Source: Clusia tigrina (lineage: Eukaryota > Arthropoda > Insecta > Diptera > Clusiidae). From it: a stretch of 64,000 nt of DNA. The stretch spans positions 245,410 to 309,409 of the forward strand of contig CAKKTE020000348.1 in NCBI GenBank assembly GCA_920105625.2, read 5' to 3'. Position numbers and translations under genes: made by a program. Shown here piece after piece: positions 24,705-36,635 of the stretch (positions are counted from its first letter, which is position 1; every line of letters starts with the position of its first letter). The notes beneath the pieces are model-generated. The model was given only the letters and a program-made list of their open reading frames with translations. It did no database searches and was not told the origin of the DNA.

Positions 24705-25167
24705 TTATTTTTCTTTTATATAAGGTCTGTTCAATTTCAACAGCTGCTTGGTTCGGCACTGCAATACCGATCGAAAATTATTTGCAGTAGTTTGTTCTGG
24801 TAGAATCGATTAATTTTGAAATTAACAGATGTCGGTAATGTTGTTCGTATTTTTAAAGAAATGGCTGTTGCAAATTATCAACCCTTGTTGATGACGTCAC
24901 AAAATGCTCTCGGAAGCACTAGCGCTCCGAAGGCGAAGTACGGCAGTATTTGTTTTGCGATGGCTTTGACGATGCAAACAAATCTTGAAACAGCTCGGCG
25001 GTGGCTATTCAAGTCTAGCGATCTAGGTGATTTCTTCTTTGATCCTGTAAGTATAATTACCTGAAGCAGTACGGCGGTGACTGCACGGAGTATATAATTC
25101 CTAATAATTATCACAATGGCGGTGAAAATGCTGTGGTGGCAGCAGAAGAAAGCAAATTCTAAAACTT
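24705..25167 (-). other. BEL/Pao leader between 5' LTR and gag
   Basis: 463 bp without a recognised gene. A 78-codon open frame lies in it but shows no family features. The expected primer-binding site next to the LTR is not obvious; the first bases in sense orientation are AAGTTTTAGAATTTGC, an LTR-like repeat. Confidence 0.7.
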
Positions 25168-25432
25168 TGTAATTATATTTGTAATTATTCTAAAACTTTT
25201 GTAATTATATTTGTAATTATTTGTTAACAAGATTAAAAATTATTAATTCACATTTCAATTATATTTGTGGTGTGGTTGGTTTAAATTTCAGTGCCAGCTT
25301 CTTGGTTGTTTAGAATTTGCTGCTTTCTTCCCGGCTGCTCTTCTGCTACTCACTCGTTCGTTCAAAAATTACCGGACGAGTTTGTACTTCGGCGAGACAT
25401 TTTACGGCGAAGACAGAGCTTTTAGTGCGACA
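25168..25432 (-). repeat. BEL/Pao 5' LTR
   Basis: 265 bp. The only difference from the 3' LTR that I see is the sixth base (TGTAAT here, TGTAAC there). The internal sequence beside it carries a further copy of ATTCTAAAACTT, so the AT-rich repeat extends past the LTR boundary. I could not recognise a primer-binding site next to it. Confidence 0.95.
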
Positions 25433-25437
25433 TTCTC
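25433..25437. other. BEL/Pao target-site duplication, right (TTCTC)
   Basis: These bases lie directly after the LTR end GCGACA and are followed by TATGCCTATATC. Joining left and right flanks with one TTCTC gives an ordinary satellite monomer. Confidence 0.93.
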
Positions 25438-27926
25438 TATGCCTATATCTACCCCTCTCTACCTCAGTCGGCGTCTCAGTCGGCGTTGCAGCCTCTGTCA
25501 GTGTCTCTGTAGGCGTCTCAGTCGCTGCCGCTGTCGATTGGGGGGTCTGCTGCCTTCTCTATGCCTATATCTACCCCTACCTCTTTCAGTCGGCATCTCA
25601 GTCTGCGTCGCAGCCTCTGTCAGCGTCTCTGTAGGTGTCTTAGTCGCTACCGCTGTCTATTGGGGGGGGTCTGCTGCTTTCTCTATGCCAATATCTACCC
25701 CTATCTGCCTCAGTTGGCGTCGCAGCCTATGTCTGCGTCTCTGTAGGTGTCTCAGTCGGTGCCACTGTCGATTGGGGGGGTCTGCTGCCTTCTCTATGCC
25801 TATATCTACCCCTATCTGCCTCAGTCGGCGTCTCAATCGGCGTAGAAGCCTCTGTCAGCGTCTCTGAAGGCATGTCAGTCACTGCCACTATCGAGTAGGG
25901 AGGCCTGCTGCCTTCTCTATGCCTATATCTACCCCTATCTGCCTCTGTCGGCGTCTCAGTCGGCGTCGCAGCCTCTGTCAGCGTCTCTGTAGGTGTCTCA
26001 GTCGCTGCCGCTGTCGATTGGGGGGTTTGCTGCCTTCTCTATGCCTATATCTACCACTATCTGCCTCAGTCGGCGTCGCAGCCTCTGTCAGCGGCTCTGA
26101 AGGTGTCTGAGTCGCTGCCGCTGTCGATTGGGGGGTCCGCTGCCTTCTCTAAGCCTATATCTACCCCTATCTGCCTCAGTCGGCGTCTCAGTCGGCGTAG
26201 CAGATTCTGTCAGCGTCTCTGAAGGCGTCTGAGTCACTGCCGCTGTCGATTAGGGGGGTCTGCTGCCTTCTCTATGCCTATATCTACCCCTATCTGCCTC
26301 AGTCAGCGTCTCAGTCGGCGTCGCAGCCTATGTCTGCGTCTCTGTAGGTGTCTCAGTCGGTGCCACTGTCGATTGGGGGGGTATGCTGCTTTCTATATGC
26401 CTATATCTACCCCTATCTGCCTCAGTTGGCGTCGCAGCCTATGTCTGCGTCTCTGTAGGTGTCTCAGTCGGTGCCACTGTCGATTGGGGGGGCCTGCTGC
26501 CTTCTCTATGCCTATATCTACCCCTATCTGCCTCAGTCGGCGTTTCAGTCGGCGTAGCAGCCTCTGTCAGCGTCTCTGTAGATGTCTGAGTCGGTGCCAC
26601 TGTCGATTGGGGGTTCTGCTGGTTTCTCTATGCCTATATCTACCCCTATCTGCCTCAGTTGGCGTCGCAGCCTATGTCTGCATCTCTGTAGGTGTCTCAG
26701 TCGGTGCCGTTGTCGATTGGGAGTCTGCTGCCTTCTCTATGCCTATATCTACCCCTATCTGCCTCAGCCGGCGTCGCAGCCTCTCTCAGTGTCTCTGTAG
26801 GCGTCTCAGTAGCTGCCGCTGTCGATTGGGGGGTCTGCTGCCATCTCTATGCCTATATCTACCCCTATCTCTTTCAGCCGGCATCTCAGTCTGCGTCGCA
26901 GCCTCTGTCAGCGTCTCTCTAGGCGTCTCAGTCGCTGCCGCTGCCGATTGGGGGGTCTGCTGCCTTCTCTATGCCTATATCTACCCCTATCTGCCTCAGT
27001 CGGTGTCTCAGTCAGCTTCGCAGCCTCTGTAAGCGTCTCTGTAGGCGTCTCAGTCGCTGCCGCTGTCGATTGGGGGTCTGCTGCCTTCTCTATTCCTATA
27101 TCTACTCCTCTCTGCCTCAGTCGGCGTCTCAGTCGGCGTCGCAGCCTCTGTCAGCGTCTCTGTAGGCGTCTCATTCGCTGCCGCTGTCGATTGGGGGGTC
27201 TGCTGCCTTCTCTATGCCTATATCTACCCCTATCTGCCTCAGTCGGCGTCTCAGTCGGCGTCGCAGCCTCTGTCAGCGTCTCTGAAGGCATCTCAGTCGC
27301 TGCCGCTGTCGATTTGCGAGGTCTGCTGCTTTCTCTATGCCTATATCTACCCCTATCTGCCTCTGTCAGCGTCTCTGTAGGCGTCTCATTCTCTGCCGCT
27401 GTCGATTGGGGTGTCTGCTGCCTTCTCTATGCCAATATCTACCCCTATCTGCCTCGGTCGGCCTCGCAGCCTTTGTCAGCGTCTCTGTAGGCGTCTCAGT
27501 CACTGCCGCTGTCGATTAGGGGGGTCTGCTGCCTTCTCTATGCCTATATCTACCCCTATCTGCCTCAGTCGGCGTCTCAGTCGGCGTCGCAGCCTATGTC
27601 TGCGTCTCTGTTGGTGTCTCAGTCGGTGCCGCTGTCGATTCGGGGTCTGCTACCTTCTCTATGCTTATATCTACCCCTATCTGCCTTAGTTGGCGTCGCA
27701 GCCTATGTCTGCGTCTCTGTAGGTGTCTCATTCGTTGCCGCTGTCGATTGGGGTGTCTGCTGCCTTCTCTATGCCTATATCTACCCCTATCTGCCTCAGC
27801 CGGCGTCGCAGCCTCTCTCAGTGTCTCTGTAGGCGTCTCAGTAGCTGCCGCAGTCGATTGGGGGGTCTGCTGCCTTCTCTATGCCTATATCTACCCCTAC
27901 CTCTTTCAGTCGGCATCTCAGTCTGC

Positions 27927-28016
27927 GTCGCAGCCTCTGTCTGCGTCGCAGCCTCTGTCTGCGTCGCAGCCTCTGTCAGCGTCGCAGCCTCTGTCAGCGT
28001 CGCAGCCTCTGTCAGC
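27927..28016. repeat. Five tandem 18-bp units
   Basis: Longest expansion seen. The first two units end in CTGC and the last three in CAGC, which suggests stepwise duplication from both ends. Confidence 0.95.
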
Positions 28017-31000
28017 GTCTCTCTAGGTGTCTCAGTCGCTGCCGCTGTCGATTGGGGGGTCTGCTGCCTTCTCTATGCCTATATCTACTCCTCTCTGCCT
28101 CAGTCAGCGTCTCAGTCGGCGTCGCAGCCTCTGTCAGCGTCTCTGTAGGCGACTTATTCGCTTCCGCTGTCGATTGGGGCTGTCTGCTGCCATGTCTATG
28201 CCTATATCTACCCCTATCTGCCTCAGTCGGCGTCTCAGTCGGCGTCGCAGCCTCTGTCAGCGTTTCTGTAGGCGTGTCAGTCGCGGCCGCTGCCGATTGG
28301 GCGGTCTGCTGCCTTTTCTGTGCCTATCTCTATCCCTATCTGCCTCAGTCGGTGTCTCAGTCGGCGTCGCAGCCTCTGTTAGCGTCAATGTAGGCGTCTC
28401 AGTCGCTGCCGCTGTCGATTTGGGAGGTCTGCTGCCTGATCTGTGGATATTCCTACCCCTATCTACCTCATTCAGTGTCTCAGTCGGCGTCGCAGCCTCT
28501 GTCAGCGTCTCTGAAGGCGTCTCAGTCGCTGCTGCTGTCGATTTGGGAGTTCTGCTGCTTTCTCTATGCCTATATCTACCTCTATCTGCTTCTGTCAGCG
28601 TCTCTGTAGGCGTCTCATTCGCTGCCGCTGTCGATTGGGGTGTCTGCTGCCTTCTCTATGCCAATATCTACCCCTATCTGCCTCAGTCGGCCTCGCAGCC
28701 TCTGTCAGCGTCTCTGTAGGCTTCTCAGTCACTGCCGCTGTCGATTAGGGGGGTCTGCTGCCTTCCCTATGCCTATATCTACCCCTATCTGCCTCAGTCG
28801 GTGTCTCAGTCGGCGTAGCAGCCTCTGTCAGCGTCTCTGTAGGCGTCTCATTCGCTGCCGCTCTCGATTGGGGGTCTGCTGCCTTCTCTATGCCTATATC
28901 TACTCCTCTCTGCCTCAGTCGGCGTCTCAGTCGGCGTCACAGCCTCTGTCAGCGTCTCTGTAGGCGTCTCATTCGCTGCCGCTGTCGATTGGGGTGTCTG
29001 CTGCCGTCTCTATGCCAATATCTACCCCTATCTGCTTCAGTCGGCGTCTCAGTCGGCATCGCAGCCTCTGTCAGCGTCTCTGTAGGCGTCTCATTCGCTG
29101 CCGCTGTCGATTGGGGTGTCTGCTGCCTTCTCTATGCCAATATCTACCCCTATCTGCCTCAGTCGGCCTCGCAGCCTCTGTCAGCGTCTCTGCAGGCGTC
29201 TCAGTCACTGCCGCTGTCGATTAGGGGGTCTGCTGCCTTCTCTATGCCTATATCTACCCCTATCTGCCTCAGCCGGCGTCGCAGCTTCTCTCAGTGTCTC
29301 TGTAGGCGTCTCAGTAGCTGCCGCTATCGATTGCGGGGTCTGCTGCATTCTCTATGCCTATATCTACCCCTATCTGCCTCAGCCGGCGTCGCAGCCTCTC
29401 TCAGTGTCTCTGTAGGCGTCTCAGTAGCTGCCGCTATCGATTGCGGGGTCTGCTGCATTCTCTATGCCTATATCTACCCCTATCTGCCTCAGCCGGCGTC
29501 GCAGCCTCTCTCAGTGTCTCTGTAGGCTTCTCAGTCGGTGCCACTGTCGATTGGGGGGTCTGCTGCTTTCTCTATGCCTATATCTACCCCTATCTGCCTC
29601 AGTTGGCGTCGCAGCCTATGTCTGCGTCTCCGTAGGTGTCTCAGTCGGTGCCACTGTCGATTGGGTGGTCTGCTGCCTTCTCTATGCCTATATCTACCCC
29701 TATCTGCTTCAGTCGGCGTCTCAGTCGGCGTCGCAGCCTCTGTCAGCGTCTCTGTAGGCGTCTCATTCGCTGCCGCTGTCGATTGGGGTGTCTGCTGCCT
29801 TCTCTATGCCAATATCTACCCCTATCTGCCTCAGTCGGCCTCGCAGCCTCTGTCCGCGTCTCTGCAGGCGTCTCAGTCACTGCCGCTGTCGATTAGGGGG
29901 GTCTGCTGCCTTCTTTATGCCTATATCTACCCCTATCTGCCTCAGCCGGCGTCGTAGCTTCTCTCAGTGTCTCTGTAGGCGTCTCAGTAGCTGCCGCTAT
30001 CGATTGCGGGGTCTGCTGCCTTCTCTATGCCTATATCTACCCCTATCTGCCTCAGCCGGCGTCGCAGCCTCTCTCAGTGTCTCTGTAGGCGTCTCAGTAG
30101 CTGCCGCTATCGATTGCGGGGTCTGCTGCATTCTCTATGCCTATATCTACCCCTATCTGCCTCAGTCGGCGTCTCAGTCGGCGTTGCAGCCTCTGTCAGT
30201 GTCTCTGTAGGCGTCTCAGTCGCTGCCGCTGTCGATTGGGGGGTCTGCTGCCTTCTCTATGCTTATATCTACCCCTACCTCTTTCAGTCGGCATCTCAGT
30301 CTGCGTCGCAGCCTCTGTCAGCGTCTCTCTAGGCGTCTCAGTCGCTGCCGCTGTCGATTGGGGGGTCTGCTGCCTTCTCTGTGCTTATATCTACCCCTAT
30401 CTGCCTCAGTCGGCGTCTCAGTCAGCGTCGCAGCCTCTGTAAGCGTCTCTGTAGGCGTCTCAGTCGCTGCCGCTGTCGATTGGGGGTCTGCTGCCTTCTC
30501 TATGCCTATATCTACCCCTATCTGCCTCAGTCGGCGTCGCAGTCTCTGTCAGCGTTTCTGTAGGCGTGTCAGTCGCGGCCGCTGCTGATTGGGCGGTCTG
30601 CTGCCTTCTCTGTGCCTATCTCTATCCCTATCTGCCTCCTTCGGTGTCTCAGTCGGCGACGCAGCCTCTGTCAGCGTCAATGTAGGCGTCTCAGTCGCTG
30701 CCGCTGTCGATTTGGGAGGTCTGCTGCCTGATCTGTGGATATTCCTACCCCTATCTACCTCAGTCAGTGTGTCAGTCGGCGTCGCAGCCTCTGTCAGCAT
30801 CTCTGAAGGCATCTCAGTCGCTGCTGCTGTCGATTTGGGAGGTCTGCTGCTTTCTCTATGCCTATATCTACCCCTATCTGCCTCTGTCAGCGTCTCTGTA
30901 GGCGTCTCATTCGCTGCCGCTGTCGATTGGGGTGTCTGCTGCCTTCTCTATACCAATATCTACCCCTATCTGCCTCAGTCGGCCTCGCAGCCTCTGTCAG

Positions 31001-32426
31001 TGTCTCTGTAGGCTTCTCAGTCACTGCCGCTGTCGATTAGGGGGGTCTGCTGCCTTCCCTATGCTTATATCTACCCCTATCTGCCTCAGTCGGCGTCTCA
31101 GTCGGCGTCGCAGCCTCTGTCAGCGTCTCTCTAGGCGTCTCAGTCGCTGCCGCTGTCGATTGGGGGGTCTGCTGCCTTCTCTATGCCTATATCTACTCCT
31201 CTCTGCCTCAGTCGGCGTCTCAGTCGGCGTCGCAGCCTCTCTTAGCGTCTCTGTAGGCGTCTTATTCGCTGCCGCTGTCGATTGGGGGGGTCTGCTGCCT
31301 TGTCTATGCCTATAAATACCCCTATCTGCCTCAGTCGGCGTCTCAGTCGGCGTCGCAGCCTATGTCTGCGTCTCTGTAGGTGTCTCAGTCGGTGCCGCTG
31401 TCGATTGGGTGTCTGCTGCCTTCTCTATGCCTATATCTACCCCTATCTGCCTCAGTCGGCGTCTCAGTCGGCGTCGCAGCCTCTGTCAGCGTCTCTGAAA
31501 GCGTCTCAGTCGCTGCCGCTGTTGATTTGGGAGGTCTGATGCCTGATCTGTGGATATTCCTACCCCTATCTACCTCAGTCAGTGTCTCAGTCGGCGTCGC
31601 AGCCTCTGTCAGCGTCTCTGAAGGCGTCTCAGTCGCTGCTGCTGTCGATTTGGGAGGTCTGCTGCTTTCTCTATGCCTATATCTACCCCTATCTGCCTCT
31701 GTCAGCGTCTCTGTAGGCGTCTCAGTCACTGCCGCTGTCGATTAGGGAGGTCTGCTGCCTTCTCTATGCCTATATCTACTCCTATCTGCCTCAGTCGGCG
31801 TCTCAGTCGGCGTCGCAGCCTATGTCTGCGTCTCTGTAGGTGTCTCAGTCGGTGCCGCTGTCGATTGGGGGTCTGCTGCCTTCTCTATGCCTATATCTAC
31901 CCCTATCTGCCTCAGTCGGCGTCGCAGCCTCTGTCAGCGTTTCTGTAGGCGTGTCAGTCGCGGCCGCTGCCGATTGGGCGGTCTGCTGCCTTCTCTGTGC
32001 CTATCTCTATCCCTATCTGCCTCAGTCGGTGTCTCAGTCGGCGTCGCAGCCTCTGTCAGCGTCAATGTAGGCGTCTCAGTCGCTGCCGCTGTCGATTTGG
32101 GAGGTCTGCTGCCTTATCTGTGGATATTCCTACCCCTATCTACCTCAGTCAGTGTCTCAGTCGGCGTCGCACCCTCTGTCAGCGTCTCTGAAGGCGTCTC
32201 AGTCGCTGCTGCTGTCGATTTGGGAGGTCTGCTGCTTTCTCTATGCCTATATCTACCCTTATCTGCCTCTGTCAGCGTCTCTATAGGCGTCTCATTCGCT
32301 GCCGCTGTCGATTGGGGTGTCTGCTGCCTTCTCTATGCCAATATCTACCCCTATAAGCCTCAGTCGGCCTCGCAGCCTCTGTCAGCGTCTCTGTAGGCTT
32401 CTCAATCACTGCCGCTGTCGATTAGG

Positions 32427-32430
32427 GGGG
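32427..32430. other. Gypsy target-site duplication, left (GGGG)
   Basis: The last four of six Gs ending the satellite run GATTAGGGGGG. Because the site is a homopolymer, the exact length cannot be proved, but four bases is the rule for Ty3/Gypsy. Confidence 0.75.
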
Positions 32431-32903
32431 TGTTGGGGTCCTTGTGTCCTTGCTTGGCGGGTGACGTCCTATCGCGGTTTTCGGGCGCGTGGCTGAAAAA
32501 TCAAGAGCCCTAACGTAGAATTCAAACACTACCACTTTTCGGTTTAAAAACACAAGAGAGGTTTATTCTTAAAAATACTAGTTCTTATATACTATTTACC
32601 AATAAACATTTCAGTCTACGTCTTGACTTTTCTGGTGTTCCAGTTACGCAATTGTTATTTGGTGTCAGTTGCTCAAACCCACTGACCTACTGCAAGTAAA
32701 AATGTCGTCGGTGCATTCTAAATGCCCCTCGTCAGCTTGACTGCGGAACTGTGACACCCTAAAAGTTTACATCATAATTTGTGCATAAATACTACTCATT
32801 TACAATATTTGCACCCTAAAAATATGTGCATTCTTAATGAGTTTAATAGGAGCCGGTGCTGTGAGTCAACTACGCGTAAGTAGCTTGATTCTAACTCACA
32901 ACA
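32431..32903 (-). repeat. Gypsy 3' LTR
   Basis: 473 bp on the plus strand from TGTTGGGGTCC to ACTCACAACA. It differs from the right copy at, for example, GAAAAATCAAG/GAAAAGCAAG, TTCAAAC/TTGAAAC, CTGCGGAAC/CTTGGGAAC and AAAAGTTT/AAAGTTT. Confidence 0.95.
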
Positions 32904-32917
32904 TCCCTCCCCTCTTT
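32904..32917 (-). other. Gypsy polypurine tract
   Basis: Sense sequence AAAGAGGGGAGGGA lies directly before the 3' LTR. Confidence 0.92.
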
Positions 32918-35691
32918 CTAAAAGAAGTTAGTGCAACTAACTTCCATTAAATCTTTACAATATTTTTCTTGCACTGCAAACAAATATGTGCATCGTTTGA
33001 ACTCTATAGTACATATATATAATTTGTTTTATTTTTTCCATGAAATCGCCTTATTTGGGTTCTATAACGGTTTTTTTTTATATTCTTTTCTTTTCCATAT
33101 ATTTCTTTTTCTCTAGCTTTTATTTTCTTTTGTAGTTTTCTTTCTTTTATTTTTTTCTTTACTTTGTTTTTGTTTTTCTTTTTTCTTATTTTTATCCATC
33201 AATATTTTTTTTTTATATTCCCCTTTTTATAATTTGGTCTTTCATTGACTCTTTTCTCATTGGCGTATATACAAACATCTAAACAATAACACAATGCTAT
33301 TCTATACCTAAAACCTTATATTATACTGCGCCCTCTGCTACCTGCTGGTCCAGTTGACGACCGTCGTTGTCCGAGTGAAGTCCCTCGATGAACTCTGCAT
33401 ACCCCCCCCCCCCCCCCCCCCCCTTCTTTCTGGATCGGTACGCACAAAGATGTTATAGGTTGGCGATGTGGTTTGCCATTAGAACTTTGCTTTTAGTGGC
33501 CTTCTTCTTTACATTTATAGTGTGCCCCACGGCTGTAGGTGGTACTGCCTCTGCTTATAGTATTCAACCAGTAAAAATCATTTGGAATACATGAGAGATT
33601 ACAATACACCTTCTTACTTTGCAGCAATGCGTTTTATGGTGGAAGTGTTTCTCTTGAGCTTCCTCATAATGGTATTTGACATCGTTTGGCTTTGATATGG
33701 AGACAATCGGTATTTTTCTGAGATACACGTTCAATTATGTAATTTGTGTACTCTGGTCGGTTACCAGTCTCTGTGTCCTCTTGTATTAAATCATATTTCA
33801 TATGTAAATCACATATCATATGTTCATACTCTAGATTGGACATATACTTCAATGAAGCAATTAACTTCCGTGAGCCAAATTTCCTCTGCTTATTATATTT
33901 GGTGGTGGTTTCAGTCACCCTCCTTAAGCTTTTACCCATCTTCAACTTATTCAAATCGATTCTGTTGAGATCGTGATACACTGGGTGGACATTGTAATAT
34001 AAAACTGTCCAATGCAAAATATGACTCCGCAAGGAAACTTGTTTATTTTTGGTTCTTTATCAATAACTCATCCACAACGCGTTCAAATGCTGCGGCCATA
34101 TGCCGTTTCGCAAAATTAAAATTACATCCGTCGCCATTCATCCCCAATCTAATATGTTGGCATCCTTGGGGTCACAAACCTTAGATAACTGCCAAAAATC
34201 TCTGTTTTTCAAAAACGCATCTTTCCGAATACTATGTTGGTCCTTTAGTCCGCACCGTCTTCCGATATCCGCTGTTCCCGGAACTTCCTGCTTCGCTTCA
34301 CATCATCAGAGCTATTTAGAGAACACCTATAATAATTTCTTAATTTTCTAATATACATTTTAGTTTGATATTTCTTCTATGTTTAATTTTTGTCAAACAT
34401 TTCATAAGTCAATTTAATAAATGAATTTCAAAATTATATAATATTTAAATAAATACACTATATGTACTATATATACTTTTGGGTATAATTTTCTATTTAG
34501 TATGATTTGTATTTTTTTTTTTATATTAAGTTAGATTTTAAATAATTAATTTTTGTAACTCTAATTATTTTCAACTACCTTTAATTTTAATCTGAACTCT
34601 TACACAGATTATAATCTTTTTAAATTTATAACTTTTCTTAAACATACGCTATTCCTGACTATATAAAAAAAAACAATATTTCTACAACATGCTTTTTCCA
34701 TAATTGAATGCTATATCATTCAATTTGCCGTCCACTCGTCTTCTCCCCTTACATTATCGGATTCGCTACCGTATCCTGGAGGAAAAGAGGACTGGACTAT
34801 GCGTTTTCATAGCCATATAGGGCATCAGTTTTGCTCTGATTAATTTTTCGTGCTCTTTTTCAACACGTGAGTTATCACTCATTTCAACTTTGAACCAATT
34901 CATTGGCCCTCCGACAAAAACCAGATTATACAAAATAATCCCGTTTGTGTCAAAACTTTGTCCATTGCATGACTATACCTTTCATCGCATACAATTACGT
35001 TTTATTTAAATTTACTTCTAGCTTGATATGTATATATCCATTAACGATCGTCTCTTCCTAGATCGTAACTGGCTACATACATACATTCAAGGCACTTTAA
35101 ATTACCTAGAATTAATTGCTCATTTTCCTAGTCAAATTATCGTTCATTTTTCAAATTTCCATACGGTATTTTCCTAATCAATAAACAGTAAAAACCTAAG
35201 TACGGGTATCTGCAAGAATATACATACGCACATACCCATTCCTCCTAATTAGAATACTTACTTCTTTAAATATACAGTCGTACATTCATTCTTTATCTTA
35301 TACACATATATACATACTCGTATATATATTTACTTCACCAGCAGTTCCGTTGCCTGGCGTTAACGCTCATGCATCGAATTTCAGTGCATACACTGCCGTA
35401 TGTATGTATGTCTATCTTACTGTCTTACTATCTTATTTTATTTTTTAATTACGTGCAATATTTATGATTTACTATTTTAAAAAAATATTTTTCCCTACTG
35501 TGCTTCGTTCGACCATAGTGCATAATGAGCATTTTTATTACGTCAACTTTACTTGCTCGAGTTTAATTGGCACACTTCTGCTGGCCTTGACTTTGAAAAT
35601 CGGAACTGTGTGTGTTATTTGATACACACACGTACATGTTTGCGTTGTTATTTTTGTGTTTACACTTGTAAAACACTGCTAACACATGTCT
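32918..35691 (-). other. Gypsy region between pol and 3' LTR, no recognised gene
   Basis: 2.8 kb, AT-rich, where an envelope gene would lie in errantivirus-type elements. No frame longer than about 135 codons exists. The longest minus-strand frame (33664 to about 34060, ending in LHIKAKRCQIPL) has no start of its own before an ATG at 33939 and matches no family I recognise. 33000-33240 is a T/C-rich stretch (purine-rich in sense). The region is either a decayed envelope or a long untranslated tail. Confidence 0.7.
33402..33423. repeat. C22 homopolymer inside the Gypsy 3' region
   Basis: Twenty-two consecutive Cs, flanked by CTGCATA and TTCTTTCTGG. In sense orientation this is AAGAA followed by G22, an uninterrupted purine run. 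Its length may be unreliable. Confidence 0.95.
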
Positions 35692-36126
35692 TTAGTTGAG
35701 TGGTCTAATGTGGAATAATTTCAATAAATTATTATGTAGCTTTTTATTTTTTCCCTTAATCGTTACGACTGTTGTAACTGGGCTTCGGATTTCTGCTACT
35801 ACATACGGACCTATCCACACAGGTGAGAATTTGTTTCTCCTAGCCTGATTCTTCATTAGTACTTGATCACCCACATGAAAAACTACTGGGTTTAGTACCT
35901 TGTTATAAGCTTCCCTGGCCACTCGTTTAGCACATTCCTGGTTTTCCCTAACCAATTCGTGCGCCCGCTGCAACTGATATTTTTGCACTTTATTGGGGTC
36001 ATCAGCATTGTACACCGGCGCACACTTGCGCTTCAAATTTGCTGGCATGTTGAAATCGAACCCGTAGAGTGTTCTAAACGGAGTTTGCTTCGTTGACACA
36101 TGCACAGTATTGTTGTGTACGTGCAT
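35692..36126 (-). pseudogene. pol: Gypsy Pol, integrase C-terminal domain
   Basis: 144 codons continuing integrase in a shifted frame. TPFRTLYGFDFNMP is the usual TPF-x-L-x-G motif, followed by a helical Arg/Glu-rich stretch and the GDQVLMKNQARRNKFSPVWI segment of the GPY/F domain with GPYVV. It ends HIRPLN and stop, a natural-looking pol end. No chromodomain was seen. Confidence 0.9.
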
Positions 36127-36134
36127 TGCAGTGG

Positions 36135-36635
36135 TTAACCATTGATCCCAATTCGAGCCGTCCTTTTGGCAAAACTGCGCAAGTACTCGGCCAGAGGTCG
36201 ATGACTACGTTCCAATGAGCCATTCGCCTGTGGATGATATGGTGTTATATGCAACTTCTTGATTCCCAGCATTTTACATGTTTCCGAGAACAGCTTCGAT
36301 ACAAAATTAGAACCATTATCGGTTATCAAAACCTTAGGTATGTTGTATCGTGCTATAATTTCATCAAAGAATGCTTTGGCCACCGTACTTGCTTCAGCAT
36401 CGGGTATAGCCACGCACGCCATATACTTTGAGAAATCGTCTTGGAATGTCAATATGTATTTATTCCCCGAAACAGTCTCAGGTAAAATACCTACAATATC
36501 CATATGAACTTTATCAAATGGCTGTTTAGGTGTGTCAGTTAACACCATTGGCATCTTTGTCAGCCTTGAACTTTTGTTGGCCTGACATTTTGGACAACTC
36601 CTTATATATTTCTTAATGTCCATGAGCATACCCTT
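36135..36635 (-). pseudogene. pol: Gypsy Pol, integrase core
   Basis: Same frame, after the TAG. Counting from residue 1 = 36629, the CPKC pair (12 and 15) completes the zinc-binding domain begun upstream. The catalytic residues are D44 (VHMDIVG), D104 (LITDNGSNF) and E140 (HPQANGSLERSHR), with 35 residues between the last two, the classic D,D35E. The frame is lost near 36.17 kb, just after LAEYLRSF, next to a TTTT run. The correct continuation lies in the next frame. Confidence 0.92.

Larger units (their letters stand above)
19162..25432 (-). mobile_element. BEL/Pao LTR retrotransposon (6271 bp)
   Basis: A complete element on the minus strand. It has direct 265-bp LTRs ending in TG...CA, a 5-bp target duplication TTCTC, a polypurine tract beside the 3' LTR, and one gag-pol frame spanning nearly the whole interior. 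Domain order is Gag with a DUF1759-like region, Cys-His knuckles, an aspartic protease, reverse transcriptase with YVDD, RNase H, integrase and a C-terminal DUF5641-like region. This order, the 5-bp duplication and the YVDD motif point to BEL/Pao rather than Ty3/Gypsy. No envelope frame follows pol. The LTRs differ at one place seen, so insertion was recent. The only obvious defect is an in-frame TGA in reverse transcriptase. Clade within BEL/Pao is not assigned. Confidence 0.95.
25433..32430. repeat. Satellite array, segment B
   Basis: This continues segment A after the BEL/Pao element: the monomer cut at TTCTC resumes with TATGCC. It has the same monomer and length classes, and includes the diagnostic monomer with GATCTGTGGATATTCC at about 28.44, 30.73 and 31.55 kb (a variant at 32.12 kb). 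That monomer also marks segment A, so A and B belong to the same higher-order family. It ends in a G-tract where the Gypsy element inserted. Confidence 0.97.

Noticed and set aside
24878..25114. 78-codon minus-strand frame in the BEL/Pao leader
   Set aside because: It has no recognised features, lies in the leader before gag, and its length is unremarkable.
33664..34032. Possible envelope or accessory gene (122 codons, minus strand)
   Set aside because: There is no ATG at the apparent start, no signal peptide, furin site or transmembrane segment, and no family resemblance. It is mentioned only within the 3' region entry.
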